From contig NZ_JBMIRR010000023.1 in assembly GCF_049195245.1 (NCBI RefSeq), forward strand, positions 1 to 64,000: a stretch of DNA of 64,000 nucleotides. Direction: 5' to 3'. The notes under the pieces were generated by a model that saw only the letters and a list, made by a program, of their open reading frames with translations, searched no databases and was not told where the DNA came from. Below, one piece after another: positions 24,663 through 33,862 of this stretch; positions within the stretch are counted from its first letter, which is position 1, and each line of letters starts with the position of its first letter. The position numbers and the translations under genes were made by a program. The stretch is from Arenimonas sp049195245 (GTDB taxonomy: Bacteria; Pseudomonadota; Gammaproteobacteria; Xanthomonadales; Xanthomonadaceae).

Positions 24663-26027
24663 GTGTCCGGACCGAGCAACGTCAAGGAAAGCCCCCTCAC
24701 CGACCACCGCCAGCTGGTCGAGTACCTGGCCTCCGGCGCGCGTCCCGAGTCCGAATGGACCATTGGCACCGAGCACGAGAAGTTCGGCTTCCGGCTCGAC
24801 GACCTGCGCCCGCCCACCTGGGACGGCCCGCAGGGCATCGAGGCGATGCTGCGCGGCCTCACGCGCTTCGGCTGGCAGCCCTACGAGGAGAAGGGCAAGC
24901 TGATCGCCCTGCTCAAGGACGGCGCCTCGGTGACGCTGGAACCCGCCGGACAGCTCGAACTCTCCGGCGCCATGCTGCAGGACATCCACCAGACCTGTCG
25001 CGAGACCAACCAGCACCTGCGCGAGGTCAAGACCGTCAGCGAAGAGCTGGGCCTGGGTTTCCTGGGCATGGGCTTCCAGCCCAAGTGGCGCCGCGAGGAC
25101 ATGCCCTGGATGCCCAAGGGCCGCTACAAGATCATGCGCGAGTACATGCCCAAGCGCGGCAAGCTGGGCCTGGACATGATGACCCGCACCTGCACGGTGC
25201 AGGTGAACCTGGACTTCGCCAGCGAAGCCGACATGGTGAAGAAGTTCCGCGTCTCGCTGGCCCTGCAGCCGATCGCCACCGCGCTGTTCGCCGACTCGCC
25301 CTTCACCGAGGGCAAGCCCAACGGCTACCTGTCGTATCGCTCGCACATCTGGACCGACACCGATCCCGACCGCACCGGCATGCTCGACTTCGTGTTCGAG
25401 GACGGCTTCTCGTTCGAGCGCTACGTGGACTACCTGCTCGACGTGCCGATGTACTTCAGCTACCGCGACGGCGAATACATCGACCTCAGCGGCCAGAGCT
25501 TCCGCAAGTTCCTGCGCGGCGAGCTCGAGGCGCTGCCCGGCCAGCTGCCGACCATGAAGGACTGGGCCGACCACATGACCACCGCCTTCCCCGAAGTGCG
25601 GCTGAAGAAATACCTGGAAATGCGCGGCGCCGATGGCGGCCCCTGGAACCGCCTGTGCGCGCTGCCCGCGTTCTGGGTCGGCCTGCTGTACGACGGCGAG
25701 GCGCTGGACGCCGCCTGGGACCTGGTCAAGGACTTCACGATGGAAGAGCGCCACGCCCTGCGCGACGGCGTGCCCAAGCATGCACTGAAGCTGCCGTTCC
25801 GCGGCGCCACCGTGCGCGAGCTGGCGCTGGAAGCGCTGAAGATCGCCGGGCAGGGCCTGGCGCGCCGCAACCGCGTCAACAAGAGCGGCACCACCGAAGC
25901 GGTGTTCCTGGAGCCGCTGGTGGAATTCGCGCTGGCCAACGAAACGCCGGCCGAGCGCAAGCTGGCCCTGTACCACGGCGCCTGGAACGGCAGCGTGGAT
26001 CCGGTGTTCCGGGAATTCGCGTACTGA
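24663..26027 (+). CDS. gshA: Glutamate-cysteine ligase (plant/proteobacterial type)
   Basis: The protein has 454 aa and performs the first step of glutathione synthesis. Family markers include WTIGTEHEKFGF near residue 34, GVxLEPAGQLELSG (as ASVTLEPAGQLELSG), RTCTVQVNLDF and RSHIWTDTDPDRTG. The gene starts with GTG at 24663, which fits xanthomonad homologues that begin MSxPSxVxExPxTD. The stop at 26027 is followed after 1 bp by the next start, so the YecA-like gene is probably cotranscribed. Confidence 0.93.
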   Translation: MSGPSNVKESPLTDHRQLVEYLASGARPESEWTIGTEHEKFGFRLDDLRPPTWDGPQGIEAMLRGLTRFGWQPYEEKGKLIALLKDGASVTLEPAGQLELSGAMLQDIHQTCRETNQHLREVKTVSEELGLGFLGMGFQPKWRREDMPWMPKGRYKIMREYMPKRGKLGLDMMTRTCTVQVNLDFASEADMVKKFRVSLALQPIATALFADSPFTEGKPNGYLSYRSHIWTDTDPDRTGMLDFVFEDGFSFERYVDYLLDVPMYFSYRDGEYIDLSGQSFRKFLRGELEALPGQLPTMKDWADHMTTAFPEVRLKKYLEMRGADGGPWNRLCALPAFWVGLLYDGEALDAAWDLVKDFTMEERHALRDGVPKHALKLPFRGATVRELALEALKIAGQGLARRNRVNKSGTTEAVFLEPLVEFALANETPAERKLALYHGAWNGSVDPVFREFAY

Positions 26028-26028
26028 C

Positions 26029-26751
26029 ATGGGCCTGATCAAAGCCGACTGGTTCCGCGCCAACGACGAGCGCATCGACGCGCTCGACCGCCTGCTCGAG
26101 CAGCGCGCCGTGCCGCACGGCGGCTACGGCCTGGAGCAGCTGGATGGTTTCCTCAGCGCGCTGGTGGTCAGCCCCGGCGAAACCATCCCGCCCGAGGAGT
26201 GGCTGCCCAGGATCTGGGGCAAGACCCCGCCACGCTGGGAAGGCCCCGCCGACGAAGCCGCGACCAACGAACTGCTGATGCTGGCCTGGCAGACCGCCGC
26301 GCGCCGCGTGCGTTTCAACGGCGACGAAATCACCGTGGACGGCGCCCTGTTCTGGTGGCTGCCCGACGATCCCAACGCCGAACACGGCGACGACGTGGAC
26401 ATCGGCGCCGCCTGGGCCGCAGGCTTCCTCGACGGCATGGAGCTGCGCAGCGACGCCTGGGACGAATGGATTGCCAAGGACGACTGGATCGGTGAAGTCG
26501 AGGCCTACGTCGAGGCGTTGGCGGTCGGCAGCTATCCGGCCGAGGAAGAGGGCGGGGCGCCCACGCCGCTTCCCTACACCGAGCGCCTGGAAATCCACGC
26601 CGGCCTCACCGACATGCTGCACGACCTGCACTGCCACCGGCTGGAATCGCTGACGCCGCGCGATCCCATCCGTCGCGCCGCCACGCCCGAGCGCAACGAC
26701 CCGTGTCCGTGCGGTTCGGGCCGCAAATTCAAGAAGTGCTGCGGCGCCTGA
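26029..26751 (+). CDS. YecA/UPF0149-family protein with C-terminal SEC-C zinc motif
   Basis: The protein has 240 aa. The YecA-like helical region is seen in LEQLDGFLSALVVSP, AAWAAGFLDGM and related segments. The C-terminus ends NDPCPCGSGRKFKKCCG, a full SEC-C motif with the CxCx8CC zinc ligands. Proteins of this architecture are linked to SecA-like ribosome or chaperone contacts, but no specific job is established for this member. It starts 1 bp after the gshA stop. Confidence 0.82.
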   Translation: MGLIKADWFRANDERIDALDRLLEQRAVPHGGYGLEQLDGFLSALVVSPGETIPPEEWLPRIWGKTPPRWEGPADEAATNELLMLAWQTAARRVRFNGDEITVDGALFWWLPDDPNAEHGDDVDIGAAWAAGFLDGMELRSDAWDEWIAKDDWIGEVEAYVEALAVGSYPAEEEGGAPTPLPYTERLEIHAGLTDMLHDLHCHRLESLTPRDPIRRAATPERNDPCPCGSGRKFKKCCGA

Positions 26752-26793
26752 CTTCGGTACGCGCGTCCATGGGATGATGGTGCGACCCGGCCT

Positions 26794-27234
26794 TCAGGCC
26801 GCGTGTCGCGCACCCGCCGACAGCGACGCCATCTCCCGCACGCGATGCCCCACCCACGACAGGGCCGCGCAGCCCAGTCCCAGCAGCACCCAGGCCACCG
26901 TGTCATCGCCGCCGCCCAGCCGGATCAGCTGCCAGCCTGCGTCGGCGTTCACCACGCACAGGATCACGGACACCCCCACGAATCCCGCCAGCAGGCCGCG
27001 CGATAGCAGGCGCTCGCGGGCCGATTCACGCTGGGCGATGCGCTGCATGACGGCCGCCGCAAAATCCGCGGGCGGCTCGCTGCGGGGCATCGTGGCCAGT
27101 GCATCGGCGATGACGCGGTAGCTGGCCTCGGCGCCGGACAGGCTGTCCGCCCCGTGCCCGGCTGCGGCGCGCAGGGCGCGCTCCTGCGCCGCCCATTCCG
27201 TTTCGTCGATCGGCGGGGGGGTGGTCTTTTTCAC
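26794..27234 (-). CDS. Membrane partner of the ECF sigma factor (putative anti-sigma factor)
   Basis: The protein has 146 aa and begins with GTG at 27234, overlapping the sigma factor stop (GTGA). The N-terminal half is soluble. Two hydrophobic helices are near residues 84-100 and 112-130. A small membrane protein directly after an ECF sigma gene is normally its anti-sigma factor. No ZAS/RsrA zinc motif (HxxxCxxC) is visible, so the assignment rests on position and topology. Confidence 0.6.
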   Translation of the reverse strand: MKKTTPPPIDETEWAAQERALRAAAGHGADSLSGAEASYRVIADALATMPRSEPPADFAAAVMQRIAQRESARERLLSRGLLAGFVGVSVILCVVNADAGWQLIRLGGGDDTVAWVLLGLGCAALSWVGHRVREMASLSAGARHAA

Positions 27235-27827
27235 GGGGAGTCTCCCAGGCGTGATTCGAGGAGGTCGCGCAGGCGTTTCCGGCTGCGGAAAAGATGGCTC
27301 TTGATGGTGCCTTCGGCAAGTCCCGTCACCCGGGCGATGTCGCCGATCGGCAGTTCTTCCAGATGGTAGAGCGTCAGCACGGTGCGCTGCAGCGGCGGCA
27401 GCGTGGCCACCGCCGCGTGCAGCATCGCGTGGCGTTGCCCGTCCGCCACACTGGCTTCCAGGTCGAAGTCGGCGCCGACGCGTTCGGCCAGGCCGGCGCC
27501 CGCCTCGTCCTGCGCGTCGTCCACCAGCGGGATGCGCCTGCGCTCCAGGTGCCGCTTCGCCACCGAATACGCCACCTGCGCCACCCACGATTTCAGCGCG
27601 CTCTCGCCGCGGTATTGGTGCAGGGTCTGGTGGATGCGCAGGAAGGCTTCCTGGCACAGCTCCCGGGTGTCGTCCGGATGCCGCACCATGCGGTCCACCA
27701 CGTGCCAGCACAGCTTCTGGTAGTCGCGCACCAGGCGTTCGAAGGCGCCGGGCCTTCCGGCCAGCACCGCCGCCACCAGGGCCCGGTCGGCATCGATGAC
27801 GTCTTGGTGCGGTGCAGGGCTGGCCAT
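27231..27827 (-). CDS. ECF-type RNA polymerase sigma factor (sigma-70 family, RpoE-like)
   Basis: The protein has 198 aa. Region 2 is recognisable in FERLVRDYQKLCWHVVDRMV...CQEAFLRIHQTLHQYRGES. Region 4 contains LPPLQRTVLTLYHLEELPIGDIARVTGLAEGTIKSHLFRSRKRL, a clear helix-turn-helix. It redirects RNA polymerase to a stress regulon that cannot be named from sequence. It is divergent from the serine hydrolase gene (109 bp gap), a possible target, and is followed by its putative anti-sigma factor. Confidence 0.9.
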   Translation of the reverse strand: MASPAPHQDVIDADRALVAAVLAGRPGAFERLVRDYQKLCWHVVDRMVRHPDDTRELCQEAFLRIHQTLHQYRGESALKSWVAQVAYSVAKRHLERRRIPLVDDAQDEAGAGLAERVGADFDLEASVADGQRHAMLHAAVATLPPLQRTVLTLYHLEELPIGDIARVTGLAEGTIKSHLFRSRKRLRDLLESRLGDSP

Positions 27828-27935
27828 CCGGTACAGGGATACGCCGGACGCGGCATCGGTTGCAAACGGCAGGCTGCAACCGTCGGCACACTGCCTGTAT
27901 CCCTGTCCGGACCTCACTGCACGGACACCGCCCCG

Positions 27936-29420
27936 ATGATCCCCGCGTTTTTCTCCCCGCGTTCCGCACCCGCCTGGATGGCTTGTCTGCTGGTGTTCCT
28001 GTTCGCCCTGCCGCTGGCTTCCCCGGCCCGCGCCGACGGCACGGGGCTGGAAGCGCAGGCCACCCGGTTCTGGCAAACGGTTTCGGCCAAGCCGGCGGAC
28101 CGGCCGGCCCTGCTGGCGCTCCATTTCAGCGCCGGGGTCCGGGAACGCAACGGCGATGCGGATCTGCTCGAAACCTTCGCCATGCTCGCCGAGGCCCTGG
28201 GTCCGGAGCTGGCCTCGCTGTCGCCCTCGGCGGTGATCAAGGGCGCCGAGGGCGACGAGCTGCACTACACCCTGGCCAACGGGCAGCGCGTGTCGCTGAT
28301 GCTGGTGCTGTCCGCCGACGATCCGCCGAAGATCGAACGCTTCGGCGTCCGCCCCCTGCCGCCTGAAGTCGCTGCGGTGGCACCCGCCGCCCTGCCGGCG
28401 GCGATCGCCAGCCATCTCGAGGCGGAATTCAAGGCGGGCCGGTTCACCGGCACCGTGCTGGTGGGGCGAGGCGACGACACGCTGTACGCCGGCGCCTTCG
28501 GCCTGGCCGACCGCCGCTCCGGCCGCCCCAACACGCTCGACACGCCCTTCAACCTGGGCTCGATCAACAAGATGTTCACCGGCATCGCCATCGCCCAGCT
28601 GCAGGCAGCGGGCAAGCTGGACTGGACCGACACCGTCGGCCGCCACCTGCCCGACTTCCCCAACGCGCAGATCCGCGACCGCGTGACCCTGCACCAGCTG
28701 CTCACCCACACGTCCGGCGTGGGCTCGTACTGGAACCAGGCTCACACCGACCGCCGCCACGAACTCGACAGCCAGCAGGAATTCCTGGAGACCTTCGTCG
28801 ACCAGCCGCTGCTGTTCGAGCCGGGGCAGGGGATGGAATACAGCAATGGCGGGCCGGTCATCCTGGGCCTGGTCATCGAGGCCATCAGTGGCAAGAACTA
28901 CTACGACTACGTGCGCGACGCGATCTACCGCCCGGCCGGCATGACGCACGCCGACCACTACCGCCGCGATGACGCCGCGGCAGGCTTCGCCCTGGGCTAT
29001 CTCATGGGCGAAGACGGCGCGTGGCGGGACAACACCGACGAGCTCAGCGCGCGCGGCTCCGCCGCCGGCGGTGGCTACGCGTCGGCGCGCGACCTGCAGG
29101 CCTTCGCCCGCGCCATGGCCGACGGCCGCCTGCTGTCGCAGGCTCAATGGGAAGTGCTGTGGAAGGCGCATGCCCCGCAAGGCCGAGGCATGGACTACGG
29201 CTACCTCTTCAGCAGCGGCACGGTGGCCGGGCAGCGCTGGGTCGGACACAACGGCGGCGCGCCCGGCATCTCGGCCGAATTCCGCTACTACCCGGCCGAC
29301 GACCTGGTGATCGTGGTTCTGGCCAACCAGGACAATGCCTCGATGGCGGTCGGGGAATGGCTCAATGCCCTGGTGCTCACGTCGCTGGCCGGCACGCCGC
29401 CGCCGCCGTCGAAGGATTGA
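27936..29420 (+). CDS. Beta-lactamase-family serine hydrolase (class C/EstB-like)
   Basis: The protein has 494 aa with a signal peptide (residues 1 to about 32, cleavage after ARA). An N-terminal domain of about 130 residues without a family I recognise precedes the beta-lactamase-like domain. The catalytic SxxK motif is Ser209-Ile-Asn-Lys212 in LGSINKMFTG. The tyrosine motif is EYSNGG and the third motif is GHNGGAPG. These fit peptidase S12/esterase-type enzymes acting on peptides or esters in the periplasm. Antibiotic hydrolysis is possible but not indicated. Confidence 0.85.
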   Translation: MIPAFFSPRSAPAWMACLLVFLFALPLASPARADGTGLEAQATRFWQTVSAKPADRPALLALHFSAGVRERNGDADLLETFAMLAEALGPELASLSPSAVIKGAEGDELHYTLANGQRVSLMLVLSADDPPKIERFGVRPLPPEVAAVAPAALPAAIASHLEAEFKAGRFTGTVLVGRGDDTLYAGAFGLADRRSGRPNTLDTPFNLGSINKMFTGIAIAQLQAAGKLDWTDTVGRHLPDFPNAQIRDRVTLHQLLTHTSGVGSYWNQAHTDRRHELDSQQEFLETFVDQPLLFEPGQGMEYSNGGPVILGLVIEAISGKNYYDYVRDAIYRPAGMTHADHYRRDDAAAGFALGYLMGEDGAWRDNTDELSARGSAAGGGYASARDLQAFARAMADGRLLSQAQWEVLWKAHAPQGRGMDYGYLFSSGTVAGQRWVGHNGGAPGISAEFRYYPADDLVIVVLANQDNASMAVGEWLNALVLTSLAGTPPPPSKD

Positions 29421-29482
29421 CCGCAACCGAGGCCGCACCGGGCGTATCCCTTATCCTGACCCCACCCCACGGACCCCATGCC

Positions 29483-29806
29483 ATGTACCCCATCCTGATT
29501 CCGATCACCCTGTTCGTCTGCATCGCCTATTCCATCAAGACCGTGGTGGACGCCTACACGCGTCGCCGCATCATCGAATCGCGGGGTTCGGAAGAACTGG
29601 TGCGCTCGCTGCTCGACGGCGAGGCCAACCGCCGGCGCCTGGCCTCGCTGCACTGGGGCTGCGTGCTGGTGGCGTTGGCGGTCGGTTTCGGCCTGGTGGA
29701 ATGGATCGGCACGGAGCGCGTCACGCCGGGCGTCGTCGCCGTGCTGCTGGGCGCCACCGGCCTGGGCAACCTGGCCTTCTACCTGCTCGAGCGCAAGCAG
29801 AAGTAG
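29483..29806 (+). CDS. Small two-helix membrane protein, function unknown
   Basis: The protein has 107 aa. An N-terminal helix (about 3-22) is followed by a basic, charged segment (YTRRRIIESRGSEELVRSLL). Two more hydrophobic stretches (about 59-75 and 83-100) follow, and the end is Lys-rich. It sits alone between the serine hydrolase and ppc. I do not recognise the family. Confidence 0.7.
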   Translation: MYPILIPITLFVCIAYSIKTVVDAYTRRRIIESRGSEELVRSLLDGEANRRRLASLHWGCVLVALAVGFGLVEWIGTERVTPGVVAVLLGATGLGNLAFYLLERKQK

Positions 29807-29881
29807 GCCGCACCAGCGCGTGTCCGGCGACAGGCGCCGATTAGAGTCGCCGCACGAATCCGGTCGCGCTAGGCTGGGCGC

Positions 29882-32623
29882 ATGACCAGCCCCGTCCGCG
29901 ACAATCCCGCCCTAGAGTCGCTGCGCGACATCGACCTGCCGCCCACCGACGTGCTGCTGCGTGAGGACGTCAAACGCCTCGGCGCCCTGGTTGGCGAGAT
30001 CCTGGCCGAACAGGTCTCGCCAGCCTTCCTGGCCGAGGTGGAGGCGCTGCGCATCGCCGCCATCCGTCGCCGCGAGGCCGGGGCGCCGATCGGGGAACTG
30101 TCGCGGCGGCTGGACGGCCTGAGCCTGGACCAGGCCGAGCTGCTGGTCCGTGCCTTCGGCAGTTATTTCCAGGCGGTGAACCTGGCCGAGCGCGTGCACC
30201 GTATCCGCCGCCGCCGCGACTACCAGCGGCTGGGCGACGCGCCGCAGCCCGGCGGCCTGGAGGATTCGCTGCAGCAGCTCCGGGAAGCCGGCGTGGATGC
30301 CAGCACCGTGGCCGCGATGCTGCAGCGGCTGCGGATCGAACCGGTGTTCACCGCGCACCCCACCGAAGCCGTGCGCCGCGCGCTGCTGGAAAAGGAAAGC
30401 GAAGTGGTGCGCTGCCTGGTCGAGGACATCGACCGCGGCTTGACCCCGCAGGAACGACGCGCCGACGTCGAGCGCATGCGCCTGGCGCTCACCGCCAGCT
30501 GGCAGACCGACGAGACGCCGCCGGAAAAGCCCAGCGTGGCCGACGAGTTCGAGCACGTGGCCTTCTACCTTTCCGACGTGCTCTACCGCGTGCTGCCGGT
30601 CTTCCACGAAGTGTTCGAGGACGCGCTGGAGAAAGTGTACGGCCGCGAGGTGCCGGCGCTGCCGCCCGTGCTGGGCTTTGGCTCCTGGGTCGGCGGCGAC
30701 ATGGACGGCAATCCCAACGTGGGCGCGGCCACCATCGAGGCCACGCTGTCGGGCCAGCGCGCGCTGGTGCTGGCCAACTACCGCCGCGACCTGGCGCGCC
30801 TCGGCGAGCTGCTCAGCCAGTCGCGCGGCCGGGTGGGCGTGTCGCCCGAGCTGCTGCGCCGCAGCGACGAGTACGCGCGCCGCCTGCCGCGTGCCGCCGA
30901 GAAGTTGAAGGCGCGCCATGCCGACATGCCCTACCGCCGCTTCGCCAGCCTGGTGTCGGCGCGGCTGGCCGCCACCGCGCAGGACAAGCGCGAGGGTTAC
31001 GAGGACGCGGGCCAGTTCATCGCCGACCTGCGCCTGGTCGAGGACAGCCTGGCCGCCAACCGCGGCGAACACGCCGGCGGCTTCGCCGCGCGCCGCCTGC
31101 GCCGCCGCGCCGAGGCCTTCGGTTTCCACCTAGCCACGCTCGATCTGCGCCAGGAGTCCACGCGCCATGACGCGGCGCTGGCCGCGCTGCTGGACGATGC
31201 GGATTTTCCGAACCGTGCCTGGCAGGACCGCGCCCAGCGCCTGCGCGACCTGATCGCCGGCACCGACCCGGCGTCCACGCCCTCGGCGGTGGATGCGCTG
31301 TCGGTGATGGACGTGTTCCGCAGCGTGTCCGATGGCCTGGCGCGTTACGGCAGCCGCGCCTTCGGTCCCTACATCATCAGCATGAGCCGCAGTGCCGCCG
31401 ACGCGCTGGCCGTGCTGGCCCTGGCGCGCACCGCCGGCTGCCTGGACGGGCGCGGCGCGGTGCCGCTGGACGTGGCGCCGCTGTTCGAGACCGTGGACGA
31501 CCTGCAGGCCGCGGCCGACACGCTGCGATCGCTGTTCGCCGACCCGGTGTACCGCGAGCACCTGCGCGAGCGCGGCGACCGCCAGGTGGTGATGCTGGGC
31601 TATTCCGACAGCGCCAAGGACGGCGGCCTGGTTGCCTCGCGCTGGGCGCTGCAGCAGACCCAGGTGCAGCTGACCGCGCTGGCCGCCGAGGCCGGCGTGC
31701 GCATCGCGTTCTTCCATGGCCGCGGCGGCTCGCTCTCGCGCGGTGGCGGCAAGACCGAGCGTGCGGTGATCGCCGCGCCGCGCGGTTCGGTGGACGGCAA
31801 CCTGCGCCTGACCGAGCAGGGCGAAGTGATCCACCGCAAGTACGGCATCCGCGCGCTGGCGCTGCGCAACCTGGAGCAGATGACCGGCGCCGTGCTGCGC
31901 GCCAGCCTGCGCCCGCGCCCGCCCGAACCGCGCGAGGCGAAGTGGCGCGAAATGGCCGCCGACATCGCCGCTGCCGCACGCGCGCACTACCGCGGCCTGG
32001 TGTACGACACGCCGGGTTTCGTGGACTACTTCCGCGCCGCCACGCCGATCGACGTGATCGAGCGCCTGCGCATCGGCTCACGGCCCAGCAAGCGCGGCAA
32101 TGCCGGCGGTGTGTCCTCGCTGCGGGCCATTCCGTGGGTGTTCGCCTGGTCGCAGAACCGCTGCGGCCTGACCGCGTGGCTGGGCGTCGGCACCGGGCTG
32201 GCGCACGGCATCGCCACCTACGGCCACGAGGCGGTGGCCGACATGGCGCGCGACTGGCCCTTCTTCGGCACCCTGGTGGACGACGTGGAGATGGTGCTGG
32301 CGAAATCCGACCTGGGCATCTTCGAGCGCTACTCGCGGCTGGCCGGCGATGCGCATGCGGTCTTCTACCCGGGCATCGCCGCCGAGTTCGAGCGCACGCA
32401 GCAGGCCATCCTGGCGCTGAAGGGCAACGACAGCCTGCTGGCCGGCGACTTCCGGCTGCGGCAGTCGATCCGCCTGCGCAATCCCTACGTGGACCCGATC
32501 AGCCTGCTGCAGGTGGACCTGCTGGCGCGCTGGCGCGCCGCCGACCGGCCCGAGGACGCGCTGTTCCATGCACTGGTGACCACGGTGAACGGCATCTCCG
32601 CCGGCGTGCAGAACACCGGCTGA
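29882..32623 (+). CDS. ppc: Phosphoenolpyruvate carboxylase
   Basis: The protein has 913 aa, normal for bacterial Ppc. It carboxylates PEP to oxaloacetate to refill the TCA cycle. The catalytic histidine is His159 in VFTAHPTEAVRR. Other hallmarks are GFGSWVGGDMDGNPNV, MLGYSDSAKDGG, FHGRGGSLSRGGG, IPWVFAWSQNR and the C-terminal ending NGISAGVQNTG. It would feed the aspartate needed for cyanophycin synthesis, although the two loci are separate. The 3' end is convergent with the next gene, 12 bp away. Confidence 0.97.
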   Translation: MTSPVRDNPALESLRDIDLPPTDVLLREDVKRLGALVGEILAEQVSPAFLAEVEALRIAAIRRREAGAPIGELSRRLDGLSLDQAELLVRAFGSYFQAVNLAERVHRIRRRRDYQRLGDAPQPGGLEDSLQQLREAGVDASTVAAMLQRLRIEPVFTAHPTEAVRRALLEKESEVVRCLVEDIDRGLTPQERRADVERMRLALTASWQTDETPPEKPSVADEFEHVAFYLSDVLYRVLPVFHEVFEDALEKVYGREVPALPPVLGFGSWVGGDMDGNPNVGAATIEATLSGQRALVLANYRRDLARLGELLSQSRGRVGVSPELLRRSDEYARRLPRAAEKLKARHADMPYRRFASLVSARLAATAQDKREGYEDAGQFIADLRLVEDSLAANRGEHAGGFAARRLRRRAEAFGFHLATLDLRQESTRHDAALAALLDDADFPNRAWQDRAQRLRDLIAGTDPASTPSAVDALSVMDVFRSVSDGLARYGSRAFGPYIISMSRSAADALAVLALARTAGCLDGRGAVPLDVAPLFETVDDLQAAADTLRSLFADPVYREHLRERGDRQVVMLGYSDSAKDGGLVASRWALQQTQVQLTALAAEAGVRIAFFHGRGGSLSRGGGKTERAVIAAPRGSVDGNLRLTEQGEVIHRKYGIRALALRNLEQMTGAVLRASLRPRPPEPREAKWREMAADIAAAARAHYRGLVYDTPGFVDYFRAATPIDVIERLRIGSRPSKRGNAGGVSSLRAIPWVFAWSQNRCGLTAWLGVGTGLAHGIATYGHEAVADMARDWPFFGTLVDDVEMVLAKSDLGIFERYSRLAGDAHAVFYPGIAAEFERTQQAILALKGNDSLLAGDFRLRQSIRLRNPYVDPISLLQVDLLARWRAADRPEDALFHALVTTVNGISAGVQNTG

Positions 32624-32635
32624 GCGGCGCCGGCC

Positions 32636-33382
32636 TCAGGCCGAGCGGTCCACCTTCTGCAGCATCGCGATCCACTCGCGGTCCTGGGTGCGCGAATGCG
32701 CGGGCAGGCGCTGGGCGATGCGCAGCGATTCGGCGGCCAGCTTCTGCGCGGCCTCGGTGTCGCCCCACTCGCGCAGCAGCGCCGCGTAACGGGCGCGAGC
32801 TTCCATGCCCGGGAAGTAGCCCACCAGTACGCCGAACTCTTCGTGCGCGCGCTCGCGGTCGCCGAGTTCAGCCACGGCGCGGGCGTACACCAGGTGCGCG
32901 GGCGCGGAGCGGAAGTCGGGCTTGTCGGCGATCAGGCCGTCGAGCTGCTCGCGCGCCTGCGCGGGCTTGCCGCTTTCCAGCAGGGCGCGGGCCAGGCGGG
33001 CGCGGATATCGGGGTCGCCGGCGTACAGGCCCTTGAGCGCCTGTTCGTAGTGCACCACCGCTTCGGCGGGCCGGCCGGCTTCGAGCAGGGCATCGGCCAC
33101 GCGCAGCTGGTTGCCCACCGACGGGGCGTGGTCGTGCGCTTCGAGCGCGGCGCGCAGTTCGCGGCCGGGGTCGAGCAGCTGCTGCACCTTGCGGCCGGCC
33201 TTGCGCATGCCGCGGCTCTGGCGCAGTTCCGGCAGGAAGATGGCAATGCCGTACACCAGGCTGCCCAGCAGCGGAAACATGAAGAGGATGAACAGCCAGT
33301 ACAGCGGCTGCTGGGTGCGGATGGCGTGCACGGCGAAGAAGATCGCCGCGATGACGTGCAGGCCGATGCCTAGGATGGACAT
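32636..33382 (-). CDS. TPR-containing membrane protein
   Basis: The protein has 248 aa. Two N-terminal hydrophobic helices (about 3-20 and 27-50) resemble the phospholipase D nuclease N-terminal membrane region. A soluble part follows that reads as about five tetratricopeptide-like helix pairs (ADALLEAGRPAEAVVHYEQAL, ARLARALLESGKPAQAREQLDGL and so on). The fold suggests an assembly or scaffold role. The partner is unknown. Confidence 0.7.
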   Translation of the reverse strand: MSILGIGLHVIAAIFFAVHAIRTQQPLYWLFILFMFPLLGSLVYGIAIFLPELRQSRGMRKAGRKVQQLLDPGRELRAALEAHDHAPSVGNQLRVADALLEAGRPAEAVVHYEQALKGLYAGDPDIRARLARALLESGKPAQAREQLDGLIADKPDFRSAPAHLVYARAVAELGDRERAHEEFGVLVGYFPGMEARARYAALLREWGDTEAAQKLAAESLRIAQRLPAHSRTQDREWIAMLQKVDRSA

Positions 33383-33441
33383 GGGGTTCTCCGGGGACTG
33401 GGCGGATTATCGTTGAAGCCCGCGTCCCCGGGCGAGCGGGC

Positions 33442-33786
33442 TCAGGCGCCCTTGATGTCCTGCATCTGCCACTGGCTGCCGGCCAGCCAGCGCATGCGCT
33501 GTTTGAACACGGTGCCGGGAATCGAGGTGGTGGCCACCAGCAGCACGTCCAGGTCGCTCTGCTCGCCGGTCACCACCGCGCCGGGGTCGGTGGCGCCCAG
33601 GCCCGGGTCGACCGCGTCGGGATCGTCCTGCTTGGCCTTCCAGGTTTCGAACAGGGCCGGGGTGCGCAGGGCCGCCTGCAGCTCTTCGGCGAAACCGCCG
33701 GCGCTGTCGGAGCGGAAGGACAGGGCAGGGTCGCTGCCGCGGGCCTGCTTGGGCTCGGGAAGGCGCAGGTAGTAGCGGGTGGCCAT
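33442..33786 (-). CDS. Conserved hypothetical small soluble protein
   Basis: The protein has 114 aa, beginning MATRYYLRLPEP and rich in acidic and Ala residues, with no signal or membrane segment. Codon use and GC match neighbours, and a ribosome site (AGGAGAATCCC) precedes the ATG, so it is probably a real gene. I do not recognise the family. Confidence 0.65.
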   Translation of the reverse strand: MATRYYLRLPEPKQARGSDPALSFRSDSAGGFAEELQAALRTPALFETWKAKQDDPDAVDPGLGATDPGAVVTGEQSDLDVLLVATTSIPGTVFKQRMRWLAGSQWQMQDIKGA

Positions 33787-33862
33787 GGGATTCTCCTGGG
33801 GGGCGGGCTATCGGCGCCCCGTGCAAGCTACCATCGGGACACCCTGGACCGAGGATAGGCGC

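Noticed and set aside
24582..26075. N-terminal extension of the OppA-like protein across gshA
   Set aside because: The frame stays open but runs antisense through gshA and has no family similarity. A signal peptide begins at the GTG at 24581.
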